A stretch of 64,000 bases of DNA, from the NCBI RefSeq assembly GCF_030408595.1, contig NZ_CP047080.1:361831-425830 (forward strand), given 5' to 3'. The position numbers and the translations under genes are program-made. Source of the stretch: Corynebacterium canis (GTDB lineage Bacteria; Actinomycetota; Actinomycetes; Mycobacteriales; Mycobacteriaceae). The notes below the pieces were generated by a model. It was not told the DNA's origin. It worked only from the letters and a program-made list of their open reading frames with translations, and did not search any database. Below are positions 1-12,687 of the stretch, piece after piece. Numbering within the stretch: position 1 is the stretch's first letter; each line of letters begins with the position of its first letter.

Positions 1-119
1 GATCCCGAACCTGGCGTGCGAACGAGTGTTTTCCATAGGCGCAGCTTATCAGTGGGGGTTGCGCTGCGGCCTGCGGCCCGGTGTGAACAATGTGCTGTCA
101 AACGGCTAAAATGTGCCTC

Positions 120-1082
120 ATGCTGCCCAAATCCAGAATTGTCTCAGCGCTTCTCGTCGGCCTTGGCGTTGCCCTGCTCATTCTCGGGCTGGGCGGGCCG
201 CAGTGGCTGGTTCCTGAGGGGCGACTGCCGCTGGATTTCCCGGCCACCACGCTCACATTGCGGGACGCGAAAGCCACGGTGCCGGACCCCAAGGAGGAGC
301 AGGCGGTGGAGGCCGCGGTGGTGAAGCAGATTCACGTGGGGCTTATGGAACCTTCAGACGAAACTTCGGTAACCGTGCGCGTGGGAACCACACTCTTGCG
401 CGATAGCAAGTCTGCGGATAATGAGCGTTTGATCGGTGCGGAAGTGTGGAGCTATCGCATGGATCGTGATACGGGCGCCGCCGTCGGTGACGCGGTGGTG
501 GCATTCTCCCCGGCGGACCCGGTGGCGCACATGCCGCTGGAGGGGGTGTGGGTGAAGTTTCCTACCTCCTCCGAGGTGAAAGTATTTGATCCCACGCTGC
601 GCAAGGGCTTCGTTGCTAAAGAGGGTGAGCCCACCGAGGTGTTCGGTAGGCCGGCGCGGGTGTTTGTGCAGCATGTGCCCCCAACAAAGGTGGGTGAGGA
701 TCCCGCACTAGAGTTCCCCGAAGAGGATGGATCGGTCACGCCGTTGTTCTTTTACCACAAAGCCGAACGAAAATATATGGTTGACCAAGTCACTGGAGTC
801 GTGTTGGATGTGCACGAAAGCATTCATGATTTCTATGGCACGGAAGACGGTGAAGAACGTCAGGCGGTTTTGAAGTTTGAAGGGCAGGGCACGGAGGATT
901 CGGTGCGGGCTCTGGTCGAGGCGGTGGATTCGGTGTCGGACGGCTCTGGGATCCGCATGGCGCTCTATGGGGCGACGGCCCTCGGCGGAATGATGGCCAT
1001 TGTTGGATTGGTTGGAGTGTTCGGTTTATGGGATCCGCGGGAGGTCAAGCCGCGGCGGATGCGGCATCGGTTGCGTTCCTAA
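120..1082 (+). CDS. DUF3068 family membrane-anchored protein
   Basis: The protein (about 320 aa) has an N-terminal hydrophobic segment (about residues 6-28), a long extracytoplasmic domain and a second membrane segment near the C-terminus followed by a basic tail rich in Arg. This two-anchor layout and the position directly before rpoB fit the DUF3068 proteins found at this place in corynebacteria and other mycolic-acid actinobacteria. The function of the family is unclear to me; a cell-envelope role is inference. In-frame ATGs exist at 90, 111 and 120. I chose 120 because the signal/anchor segment starts there; none has a strong ribosome binding site. It lies 256 bp before rpoB and is probably transcribed separately. 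Confidence 0.75.
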   Translation: MLPKSRIVSALLVGLGVALLILGLGGPQWLVPEGRLPLDFPATTLTLRDAKATVPDPKEEQAVEAAVVKQIHVGLMEPSDETSVTVRVGTTLLRDSKSADNERLIGAEVWSYRMDRDTGAAVGDAVVAFSPADPVAHMPLEGVWVKFPTSSEVKVFDPTLRKGFVAKEGEPTEVFGRPARVFVQHVPPTKVGEDPALEFPEEDGSVTPLFFYHKAERKYMVDQVTGVVLDVHESIHDFYGTEDGEERQAVLKFEGQGTEDSVRALVEAVDSVSDGSGIRMALYGATALGGMMAIVGLVGVFGLWDPREVKPRRMRHRLRS

Positions 1083-1118
1083 CCTGACGGTCTGCTAAGT
1101 TCACCCCACCCCGTTACC

Positions 1119-1145
1119 TTTACATCTACTGTGGTTTGGTATAAG
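1119..1145 (+). promoter_or_regulatory. possible rpoB promoter
   Basis: TTTACA at 1119-1124 and TATAAG at 1140-1145 are separated by 15 bp, a little short for a sigma-A type promoter. The 256-bp gap before rpoB also contains a TTGACA at 1218-1223 without a convincing -10 partner. Either could drive rpoBC; low confidence. Confidence 0.3.
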
Positions 1146-1338
1146 CTGTTTCGTTGCGCTGGAATCCGTGTCCACGTATTGTGTCAGACCTTGATCATAT
1201 GGGCGAAAAAACCCGACTTGACAAGGTCCTTTAGCGCTATCCGCGGCACGTTGGTTCCTGAAGCAGACCGAATGCTCAATAAATCAGCGGTCGGCGGCGG
1301 CCTTACCCACTTGAAGGGGCGTCGTTTGTCCGCGTGAG

Positions 1339-4300
1339 GTGCTGGAAGGACGCATCTTGGCAGTCTCCCGCCAGACCAAGTCAGTGGCCGAAATCCCCGG
1401 AGCTCCGCAGCGATACTCGTTCGCGAAAATCACGGAGCCGATCGAGGTTCCGGGTTTACTCGACCTACAACTGGAGTCTTTTGCATGGCTCATTGGCACG
1501 CCTGAATGGCGTGAGCGTATGAAGGCCGAAGCGGCCGAGGGTACGCGGGTCACCAGCGGCCTTGAGGATATCCTCGAGGAGCTGTCCCCGATTCAGGATT
1601 ATTCCGGAAAAATGTCGCTCTCACTCTCGGAGCCCCGCTTCGAGGATGTGAAGAACTCTATCGATGAGTGCAAAGAAAAAGACATCAACTATTCAGCTCC
1701 GCTGTACGTGACCGCGGAGTTTGTGAACAACGAAACGGGTGAAATTAAGTCCCAGACCGTGTTTATCGGCGATTTCCCGATGATGACGGAGAAGGGCACC
1801 TTTATTGTGAACGGCACCGAGCGTGTCGTTGTTTCTCAGCTCGTGCGTTCCCCGGGCGTGTATTTCGATCAGTCGATCGATAAGTCCACGGAGCGTCCGC
1901 TGCACTCCGTCAAGGTCATCCCCTCCCGTGGTGCCTGGCTGGAGTTCGATGTGGATAAGCGCGATACGGTCGGTGTGCGCATCGACCGGAAGCGCCGCCA
2001 ACCCGTCACCGTGCTGCTGAAGGCGCTGGGTTGGACCACCGATGACATTGTGAAGCGTTTCGGCTTCTCCGAGATCATGATGTCCACCCTCGAAGCCGAT
2101 GGTGTGTCCAATACGGATGAGGCCCTGCTGGAGATTTACCGCAAGCAGCGCCCCGGCGAGCAGCCGACGCGTGACCTTGCGGAATCGCTGCTGGAGAATA
2201 GCTTCTTCCGCCCGAAGCGCTATGACCTGGCCAAGGTCGGCCGGTACAAGATCAACCGCAAGCTCGGTCTCGGCGGTGACCGCGAGGGCCTGATGGTGCT
2301 CACCGAGGAGGATATTGCCACCTCCATCGAGTACTTGGTGCGCCTGCACGCCGGCGAATCCACCATGCATTCGCCCACCGGCGAGATCATTCCGGTTGAG
2401 GTCGACGATATTGATCACTTTGGTAACCGCCGGCTGCGTACCGTCGGCGAGTTGATCCAAAACCAGGTGCGGGTGGGCTTGTCCCGCATGGAGCGCGTGG
2501 TGCGTGAGCGCATGACCACCCAGGATGCGGAGTCCATTACCCCGACCTCCCTGATCAATGTGCGCCCCGTTTCGGCTGCTATCCGCGAGTTCTTTGGTAC
2601 CTCTCAGCTGTCTCAGTTTATGGACCAAAACAATTCGCTTTCCGGCCTGACCCACAAGCGCCGCCTTTCGGCATTGGGCCCCGGCGGCCTGTCCCGCGAG
2701 CGCGCCGGCATTGAGGTCCGCGACGTGCACCCCTCGCACTATGGCCGCATGTGCCCGATCGAGACCCCGGAAGGTCCGAACATCGGTTTGATCGGTTCGT
2801 TGTCTTCCTATGCCCGCGTGAACCCGTTCGGTTTCATTGAAACCCCGTACCGCAAGGTGGAAAACGGCAAGCTCACCGAGCAGATCGATTACCTCACCGC
2901 GGACGAGGAAGACCGCTTCGTGGTGGCCCAGGCCAATACGCCTTATGACAAGGACGGCAATATTACCGTCGAGCGCGTGGTGGTGCGCATGAAGGGCGGC
3001 GACATTGAGGTCGTCGATTCTTCCCGCATCGAGTACATGGATATTTCCCCACGCCAGATGGTGTCGGTGGCTACCGCCATGATTCCGTTCCTCGAGCACG
3101 ATGACGCGAACCGCGCCCTGATGGGTGCGAACATGCAGCGCCAGGCCGTGCCGCTGGTGCGTTCCGAGGCGCCGTTCGTGGGTACCGGCATGGAGCTTCG
3201 TGCTGCCTACGATGCCGGTGACTTGGTGATCTCCAAGAAGGCCGGCGCCGTGGAGAACGTGTGCGCCGATTTCATTACCGTGATGGGTGATGATGGCATC
3301 CGCGATACCTATATGTTGCGCAAGTTCCAGCGCACCAACCAGGGCACCTGCTATAACCAGAAGCCGCTGGTAGACGTGGGTGACCGCGTTGAAGCTGGCC
3401 AGGTTATTGCGGACGGCCCCGGTACCGCTCAAGGTGAGATGGCGCTTGGCCGCAACTTGCTGGTCGCGTTCATGCCGTGGGAGGGCCACAACTATGAGGA
3501 CGCCATTATCCTGAATCAGCGCCTCGTGGAGGAGGATATTCTTACCTCCATCCATATCGAGGAGCACGAGATTGACGCCCGCGACACCAAGCTGGGCGCC
3601 GAGGAGATTACCCGCGAGATTCCGAACGTCTCGGAGGAGGTTCTGAAGGACCTCGACGAGCGCGGTATCGTCCGCATCGGCGCGGACGTCCGTGACGGCG
3701 ACATCCTGGTCGGCAAGGTCACCCCGAAGGGTGAGACGGAGCTGACCCCGGAGGAGCGCCTGCTGCGCGCCATCTTCGGCGAAAAGGCCCGCGAGGTGCG
3801 CGATACCTCCATGAAGGTCCCGCACGGTGAGACCGGTAAGGTCATCGGCGTTCGCCGTTTCTCCCGCGATGAGGAGGACGATCTCGCCCCCGGCGTGAGC
3901 GAAATGATCCGCGTGTACGTGGCTCAGAAGCGCAAGATCCAGGACGGCGATAAGCTCGCCGGCCGCCACGGCAATAAGGGCGTGGTGGGCAAGATCCTGC
4001 CGCAGGAAGACATGCCTTTCCTGCCGGACGGCACTCCCGTGGACATTATCCTGAACACCCACGGTGTGCCGCGCCGTATGAATATCGGCCAGGTGCTGGA
4101 GGTGCACTTGGGTTGGCTGGCCGCCGCCGGCTGGAAGATTGATACGGAGAATCCGGAGATGCAGGAACTCATGGATATGCTTCCCGAGGAGCTCTATGAT
4201 GTTCCGGCCGGTTCGCTCACAGCAACCCCGGTGTTTGACGGCGCCACCAATGAGGAGCTCGCTGGCCTGCTGGCAAGTTCCCGCCCGAACCGCGACGGCG

Positions 4301-4839
4301 ACGTGTTGGTGGATGGCAACGGCAAGGCGAACCTTATCGACGGTCGTTCTGGCGAGCCGTTCCCCTACCCGGTGTCTATCGGCTACATGTACATCCTGAA
4401 GCTGCACCACCTGGTGGACGAGAAGATTCACGCCCGTTCCACCGGCCCGTACTCCATGATTACCCAGCAGCCGTTGGGTGGTAAGGCGCAGTTCGGTGGC
4501 CAGCGTTTCGGCGAGATGGAGGTGTGGGCCATGCAGGCGTATGGTGCGGCCTACACGCTGCAGGAATTGCTTACCATCAAGTCCGATGACGTGGTGGGCC
4601 GCGTCAAGGTGTACGAGGCGATTGTGAAGGGCGAGAACATTCCGGATCCGGGCATCCCGGAGTCCTTCAAGGTGTTGCTGAAGGAGCTGCAATCCTTGTG
4701 CCTGAACGTGGAAGTGTTGTCCGCGGACGGCACCCCCATGGAGCTGGGCACCTCTGATGACGACGAGTTCGATCAGGCTGGGGCCTCGCTGGGCATCAAC
4801 CTGTCCCGCGACGAACGCTCCGACGCCGACATCGCTTAA
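1339..4839 (+). CDS. rpoB: DNA-directed RNA polymerase beta subunit
   Basis: Full-length beta subunit (1166 aa), the catalytic-core partner of RpoC. The GTG start at 1339 gives the N-terminus [14 protein letters not shown] typical of corynebacterial RpoB. The rifampicin-binding cluster lies near residues 420-450 and reads [17 protein letters not shown] then [14 protein letters not shown]. The positions equivalent to E. coli D516, H526 and S531 are all wild type, so no common rifampicin-resistance change is visible. The conserved [19 protein letters not shown] and [18 protein letters not shown] blocks are present. The stop is followed by a 128-bp gap with a strong hairpin before rpoC, with which it is probably co-transcribed. 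Confidence 0.99.
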   Translation: MLEGRILAVSRQTKSVAEIPGAPQRYSFAKITEPIEVPGLLDLQLESFAWLIGTPEWRERMKAEAAEGTRVTSGLEDILEELSPIQDYSGKMSLSLSEPRFEDVKNSIDECKEKDINYSAPLYVTAEFVNNETGEIKSQTVFIGDFPMMTEKGTFIVNGTERVVVSQLVRSPGVYFDQSIDKSTERPLHSVKVIPSRGAWLEFDVDKRDTVGVRIDRKRRQPVTVLLKALGWTTDDIVKRFGFSEIMMSTLEADGVSNTDEALLEIYRKQRPGEQPTRDLAESLLENSFFRPKRYDLAKVGRYKINRKLGLGGDREGLMVLTEEDIATSIEYLVRLHAGESTMHSPTGEIIPVEVDDIDHFGNRRLRTVGELIQNQVRVGLSRMERVVRERMTTQDAESITPTSLINVRPVSAAIREFFGTSQLSQFMDQNNSLSGLTHKRRLSALGPGGLSRERAGIEVRDVHPSHYGRMCPIETPEGPNIGLIGSLSSYARVNPFGFIETPYRKVENGKLTEQIDYLTADEEDRFVVAQANTPYDKDGNITVERVVVRMKGGDIEVVDSSRIEYMDISPRQMVSVATAMIPFLEHDDANRALMGANMQRQAVPLVRSEAPFVGTGMELRAAYDAGDLVISKKAGAVENVCADFITVMGDDGIRDTYMLRKFQRTNQGTCYNQKPLVDVGDRVEAGQVIADGPGTAQGEMALGRNLLVAFMPWEGHNYEDAIILNQRLVEEDILTSIHIEEHEIDARDTKLGAEEITREIPNVSEEVLKDLDERGIVRIGADVRDGDILVGKVTPKGETELTPEERLLRAIFGEKAREVRDTSMKVPHGETGKVIGVRRFSRDEEDDLAPGVSEMIRVYVAQKRKIQDGDKLAGRHGNKGVVGKILPQEDMPFLPDGTPVDIILNTHGVPRRMNIGQVLEVHLGWLAAAGWKIDTENPEMQELMDMLPEELYDVPAGSLTATPVFDGATNEELAGLLASSRPNRDGDVLVDGNGKANLIDGRSGEPFPYPVSIGYMYILKLHHLVDEKIHARSTGPYSMITQQPLGGKAQFGGQRFGEMEVWAMQAYGAAYTLQELLTIKSDDVVGRVKVYEAIVKGENIPDPGIPESFKVLLKELQSLCLNVEVLSADGTPMELGTSDDDEFDQAGASLGINLSRDERSDADIA

Positions 4840-4854
4840 GAGCTCAAGGTCCAT

Positions 4855-4912
4855 GCTTATCGACGCCGCGCCTTCCGCGCCCCCGCTGCGGGAGGGACGG
4901 GCGTCGAAAAGC
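4855..4912 (+). promoter_or_regulatory. rpoB-rpoC intercistronic hairpin
   Basis: GCTTATCGACGCC (4855-4867) and GGCGTCGAAAAGC (4900-4912) form a 13-bp inverted repeat with one A-A mismatch. A second GC-rich stem can form inside it (CCCGCTGCGGG region). There is no T-run, so it looks like an RNA-processing or partial-attenuation structure rather than a terminator. The arms are two copies of the 13-mer that recurs at other operon boundaries in this window. Confidence 0.6.
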
Positions 4913-4967
4913 GGGGCGAATACACACACATAGTTCTTAAAAACTTTCAACCCTAAGGGAAATATTC

Positions 4968-8972
<4,005 letters not shown>

Positions 8973-9001
8973 CGCACCCTAAGGTCTGCTAGTTCAAGAC
9001 A

Positions 9002-9049
9002 AAGCCCCTGTACACGGCCTCCCAGTGGGTGGGAGAGGTACAGGGGCTT
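9002..9049 (+). terminator. rho-independent-type terminator after rpoC
   Basis: AAGCCCCTGTAC (9002-9013) pairs perfectly with GTACAGGGGCTT (9038-9049), and the loop contains a further CTCCCA/TGGGAG stem. It begins 29 bp after the rpoC stop and closes the rpoBC unit. The T-run is short. Confidence 0.8.
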
Positions 9050-10581
9050 CGTGCTGCCCGGCGGCCCCCGAAACCCTTGGTGAGGCAGATTCGACACGCC
9101 TGGGTCCTAGCGTCGGTGTTTCCGCAGGAACGCAAAACCACCATGTCAGATCTGCCTGAGGCAGATTTTTGGGGCGAGTTTGTATCGAGTTCGCGCTGCA
9201 TTGAGGCGCCGGGAAAGTGGTTTACACACACGCAAATTCCTGAGCGTAAACACATAATCTTTAATGCATTTCTCAGCTTTACGGGCTTCAATAGGGTGAT
9301 TTCCACATGCTTGCGGCGCGTGGCCGCGTGGGGGCCAAAACCGATAAAAAATGCTCTGACCAGCCAATTTGGGGTATTTGGGTGGGTGAACCTTGGGCCG
9401 GTGGTGCGTGACACGTTGGCCATGGTTGTAAAATATAAAAATATCGCGACCAGGGTTTTCGTGGGGGTTTATTGCGAAATTGTTGGAAATCGAAATGCGA
9501 TTTAAGAGCTGGTAATTCGTGTGCTCCATATGTTCGTATCCGTCTCACGTATTCGCTTTATAGCGATGTTGTATTTGTTCGCATGGAAACATTGTCTAAG
9601 CCGCTGTCATTTTAAGTGTTATTGCATAAATTAATTGCGTACGAACAGATAGTTTATTTTCTACTTGGTTTGGCAAACAGGCCCGAAAACAAATTGCAAG
9701 GGGGAGTGATCAAAGTGTAGCTGACCTGATGTTTCATGCCCTGACCTGCGGCAAAGCTGCAACTTGGCGGCACTGCCGCAGGGCGTCGAAATGTGCATGA
9801 AGCTAAGGCCCTGACCTGCAGATAGTGCGCAATGTGAATATGTGTGGAGTGGTTGGATCGCCAGCAATTTTCCTACCCGCAAGTAGGGCGTGAGAATGGG
9901 GGCCGGTTTGACGCGAGGGCTGTTCTGGGGATTTCTCAACAGCGCAAAACCTGGAGCGTGCCGCCAGCTGGGAACATCGTGGGTACCTATCGGACTGGTA
10001 GTTAAAACTTGCAGGTTGGGGCGCATGCGACAGCATGAAAGCCGGTGCGCTACCCCGGTAGGGGTATTGATGGGGGTGCCTGCGAACGCGGCTGCAGAGG
10101 TGATTTGGGTCTCATTGATTCGGGGTCTCGGAGGCCTCGTGGGGGTGGCCGATTGGGGGGTGTTTTGGGTGGGTGTTCGTGTCGGCCGCGGACGCGTCCG
10201 CTGAGCGGTTCTGTGCGGGCGGGCCGGGGCGGTAACAGGCAGGTAAGAAACGTCTGTGCGGCGGTGTCAGATGAGATACTTTTGTATTTGCGGAGTTATT
10301 GTTCATTGCAGAACACTTGAGCTACAGGAGGCGGTTTTTGGCCGATGTAACGCCCGCCGTATTGGCCGCTTTATCGACTTGATGGATCAACTAGAGTGTC
10401 GTTGATAGCTAAGTGGTTGTGTCAACGTTTTTGTTCGACTTCTGCTGTGTTAGCATATGTTGTATTGCGAATTATCTTGACGGTCGACTCTGCTACGTCT
10501 GTGTAAATTCAGTTGCGCTCAACGAATTTATTCGTAAGCGGTAAGCGACAGTCGCATGCAGATTATCGAGATAGGGTACCT
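9050..10581. other. gene-poor intergenic region between rpoC and the PAS gene
   Basis: No convincing gene is seen in about 1.5 kb. Open frames here have no recognisable domains. The part from about 9230 to 9670 is clearly more AT-rich than its surroundings. A small hairpin ATCTGCC-TGA-GGCAGAT followed by T residues lies near 9149-9168. A degenerate repeat (9087-9165) recurs at 12309-12386. The phrase CCTGACCTG occurs three times between 9720 and 9820. The last 100 bases are the leader of the PAS gene, with TTGACG at 10477-10482 as a weak -35 candidate. Confidence 0.6.
9087..9165 (+). repeat. degenerate dispersed repeat, copy 1
   Basis: This 79-bp stretch aligns with 12309-12386 at roughly 70 percent identity by eye. 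Both copies start GATTCGACA, share GGTGTTTCCGCAGG and CAAAAC in the middle, and end GAGGCAGAT. Copy 1 ends in a self-complementary ATCTGCC-TGA-GGCAGAT hairpin with trailing T residues; copy 2 has lost that symmetry. Nature unknown; no reading frame is obviously conserved. Confidence 0.5.
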
Positions 10582-11928
10582 ATGAATAACGTGAACGCAG
10601 CTGAGCCGTTTCATGAGTTCGGAGCGGATCAACTATTCTTCTCCGTGACCGATGGCAAGGGAGTGATCAAGGAAGCCAACCAGGTTTTCATCGATCTCTC
10701 TCGGTATGGCATCGAAGAGCTCATGGGCGCTCCACATAACGTGATTCGTCACCCAGCCATGCCGGGTGGCACCTTTCATGCCATGTGGGCCACGTTGAAA
10801 GCGGGTCAGCCCTTTGGTGCGTACGTGCGAAACCGGGCAAAAGATGGCAGCCGCTATGATGTGTACGCGACGGTGACACCGCTGCCCAATGGCGGTTTCC
10901 TTTCGGTGCGCTCCCGTCCCATGTGCGTTGACGTCCGGGATGTAGTGTTCGAAATCTACGAAGCCACCTTGGAGCACGAGAAGGAACTCGCCGAGACGGT
11001 CACCGTGCGGCGTGAAATCGCCGCGTCCGGCGCGGAACGCCTCCTGGCCTTGGTGAAGGAAGCCGGCTTTTCCAGCTATTCGGAATTCCAGAACGCAATA
11101 CTGCCCATGGAAGTGCTTACCCGCGAGGCGGAAACCCCGCCCATCGAAATGGAACGCACCGCCAGCGGCAAACTCGGGGATCTCCAAGACAATGTGCACG
11201 GGGTGTTCCGCGAACTGGATGAGTGGATGCGGGGGCTGGAACCCCTCGAGCGATTGTCCCTAATGTTGCGCCGCGCGCGCCGCAGGTTGGGCAGGGACAT
11301 TGAGGTCACGGCGTCGATAGTCGGGCTGATTGAGAAGCTGGACGAGGGGTACGAGGAAGCACTCGCCCCCCTACAGCAGTGGGTGGAAATGCGCAATAGC
11401 GCGAACGAGCACGTAGAACACCTGCAACGCCAGCTGGAAGACTTCGACGGGCAAATCGAACAATCGCGCTTTACCATCGCGCTGGCCCGCCTGCACACGA
11501 CGATGGTGGTGCAATTCATCGAGGAGCTCGCCGCCCACGATGAAATGGACGAATCCGCAGAACGCGGCATCCGGCTGCTGGCCGACGCCCTCGACGTGGA
11601 CATCCTCACCATGTGGGAAACCGCGGAGAAGCTAGCCGCGCTGGCGGAGACCGTCAACGCCGACATCGAAATGCTGGTGGGGCAGTTGCGCGAACCGTTG
11701 GAACTCATGGTCGGCTGGCGCGAAAGCATGGCAGACCACCACCAAAGCGACGACCTGAAAGAACTGGTGCAATCCGTGTCCGGGTCCACGCTGGGGGCTG
11801 AAGCCGCCATTAAAGAACTGACCTCCCTGTCCGAGCAGGTCGCTGAAGTGAAGACCGTGGGTACGGACGAGCTGATGAACTATATCGAGCAGGTGCGCGA
11901 CCTGGCTTCCTTGGAGGACGAAGAGTAG
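10582..11928 (+). CDS. PAS-domain protein, Aer-like sensor without chemoreceptor module
   Basis: Residues about 15-115 form a PAS domain very like that of the redox/aerotaxis receptor Aer: GVIKEANQVFIDLSRYG, ELMGAPHNVIRHPAMP, MWATLKAG and KNRAKDG-type blocks. Aer-type PAS domains bind FAD. The RHPDMP motif used for flavin binding reads RHPAMP here (Asp to Ala), while Arg, His and the downstream Trp are kept. The rest (about residues 125-448) is Glu/Leu-rich and predicted helical or coiled coil. I see no transmembrane segment, HAMP, MCP signalling tip, kinase or GGDEF domain. Corynebacteria are not flagellated, so an intracellular redox-sensing adaptor is an inference. The ATG at 10582 was chosen because homology begins just after it; an in-frame upstream start at 10513 is possible. 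The gene stands alone. Confidence 0.7.
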   Translation: MNNVNAAEPFHEFGADQLFFSVTDGKGVIKEANQVFIDLSRYGIEELMGAPHNVIRHPAMPGGTFHAMWATLKAGQPFGAYVRNRAKDGSRYDVYATVTPLPNGGFLSVRSRPMCVDVRDVVFEIYEATLEHEKELAETVTVRREIAASGAERLLALVKEAGFSSYSEFQNAILPMEVLTREAETPPIEMERTASGKLGDLQDNVHGVFRELDEWMRGLEPLERLSLMLRRARRRLGRDIEVTASIVGLIEKLDEGYEEALAPLQQWVEMRNSANEHVEHLQRQLEDFDGQIEQSRFTIALARLHTTMVVQFIEELAAHDEMDESAERGIRLLADALDVDILTMWETAEKLAALAETVNADIEMLVGQLREPLELMVGWRESMADHHQSDDLKELVQSVSGSTLGAEAAIKELTSLSEQVAEVKTVGTDELMNYIEQVRDLASLEDEE

Positions 11929-12044
11929 GGGCGCCTGTGAGTCGGGGTTCGGGGTTCGGGGGCTGGGGTGTTGGGCTGGTCGGGATGGGTTGTGAGGCTA
12001 GGCGGTGGGGCTGGCCGGGGTGGGTCGTGTGCGGTTCCGGATAG

Positions 12045-12216
12045 GTTGCGGACAACCCCTGACCTGCGATCGTCCGGAATTTCTTCATTGGGTGGCTCAA
12101 CGAAGAATGGAAGGACGAGCTGCGGGGTTTTCGGGCCAGATTCGTCCGGAATTTCTTCGTAAGACTCCCGAATGAAGAATAGAAAGACCAGCCCCAGGTC
12201 GGCGGTTGCGCGCAAC
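12045..12216. repeat. palindromic intergenic repeat, copy A (intact)
   Basis: This is a 172-bp imperfect inverted repeat. Its ends GTTGCGGACAACCCCTGACCTG and the reverse complement of the right end match at about 18 of 22 positions. The inner arms each carry GTCCGGAATTTCTTC and a GAAGAA block, so each arm can also fold as its own hairpin (units start at 12071 and 12143, 72 bp apart). The dyad centre falls in GGGGTTTTCGGGCC (12124-12137). Homology with copy B continues about 20 bp further left, to 12023. Other copies are at 12462-12576 plus 14215-14307, and at 63611-63783. It resembles REP/BIME or MITE-like elements; it encodes nothing recognisable. Confidence 0.8.
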
Positions 12217-12308
12217 GTATTGGCAGGTGGGGTGGTTGCGTGAGATCTACCGGCGGGAGCGGTGGTTTGGAGAGGTTGCTTTGGCTGCCCGATCCCGCCG
12301 CTTAGGCC

Positions 12309-12386
12309 GATTCGACAGGTCGGGGCGTTTGGAGGGTGTTTCCGCAGGCGGGCAAAACAGCCGTGTGAGATGTGCCCGAGGCAGAT
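12309..12386 (+). repeat. degenerate dispersed repeat, copy 2
   Basis: Partner of 9087-9165, with shared GATTCGACA start, GGTGTTTCCGCAGG core and GAGGCAGAT end. It lies just upstream of palindromic repeat copy B. Function unknown. Confidence 0.5.
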
Positions 12387-12461
12387 CCGGCGACGGGGGT
12401 TGGTTCGAGAAAGTCCGAACCTTATCGTCTGGGTATGCTCTCCCGGCAGCCTCCACCGACA

Positions 12462-12576
12462 GGTCGTGTGCGGTTCCGGATAGGTTGCACACAACCCTTG
12501 ACCTGCGATCGTCCGGAATTTCTTCATTGGGGTGGTCAACGAAGAATGGAAAGACGAGCTGCGGGGTTTTCGGGCC
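12462..12576. repeat. palindromic repeat copy B, left half
   Basis: Nearly identical to the left half of copy A and interrupted exactly at the dyad centre by the IS481-type element. Its last 14 bases GGGGTTTTCGGGCC are duplicated at 14215-14228, where the right half resumes. Confidence 0.85.
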
Positions 12577-12590
12577 TGTAGAATCTCGCG

Positions 12591-12673
12591 ACCTTGGTAA
12601 CACTCTGTGCCATCACCTTGGTAACAATCAGTATCATCACCTTGGTGACAACCAGTAGCATTACCTTGGTAAC
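12591..12673 (+). repeat. 24-bp iterated boxes, left IS end
   Basis: Four ACCTTGGTRAC boxes start at 12591, 12615, 12639 and 12663. The spacers between them end in CATC, CATC and CATT. The boxes mirror the right-end array, which suggests multiple transposase-binding sites. Confidence 0.85.
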
Positions 12674-12687
12674 GCGCGAGCGGGTAG

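Larger units (their letters stand above)
11929..12576. other. repeat-rich intergenic region
   Basis: No gene is seen. After the PAS gene a very G-rich tract (about 11940-12030, runs of GGGGTT and GGGCTGG) precedes palindromic repeat copy A. Degenerate repeat copy 2 (12309-12386) and the left half of palindromic repeat copy B then follow. The mirror-image C-rich tract after the IS element (about 14320-14445) gives the whole block strong local strand asymmetry. Confidence 0.6.

Noticed and set aside
2596..2690. Rifampicin-resistance substitution in rpoB
   Set aside because: All hot-spot residues (D516, H526, S531 equivalents) are wild type; the NNSLSG variation is, to my knowledge, usual in the genus.
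1693..4950. 1085-codon open frame on the minus strand of rpoB
   Set aside because: It is an antisense shadow of rpoB, rich in His, Leu and Gly with no domain, caused by strong codon bias. Similar long frames opposite rpoC, fusA, tuf and rplC were rejected for the same reason.
9029..9505. 158-codon plus-strand open frame after rpoC
   Set aside because: It starts inside the rpoC terminator, has no domain or ribosome binding site and runs into AT-rich DNA.
9661..10026. 121-codon minus-strand open frame
   Set aside because: Low-complexity product without recognisable features and no start signal; considered chance.
11880..12539. Minus-strand open frames across the palindromic repeats, with shared peptide stretches such as GLVFLFFIRE
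   Set aside because: The peptide similarity only reflects the repeated DNA; differences between copies are not biased to synonymous sites, and one copy is split by the IS.
12591..12673. CRISPR-like array from the regular 24-bp repeats
   Set aside because: The repeats are only about 11 bp with spacer similarity, mirrored at the opposite IS end, and there are no cas genes; they are IS-end boxes.
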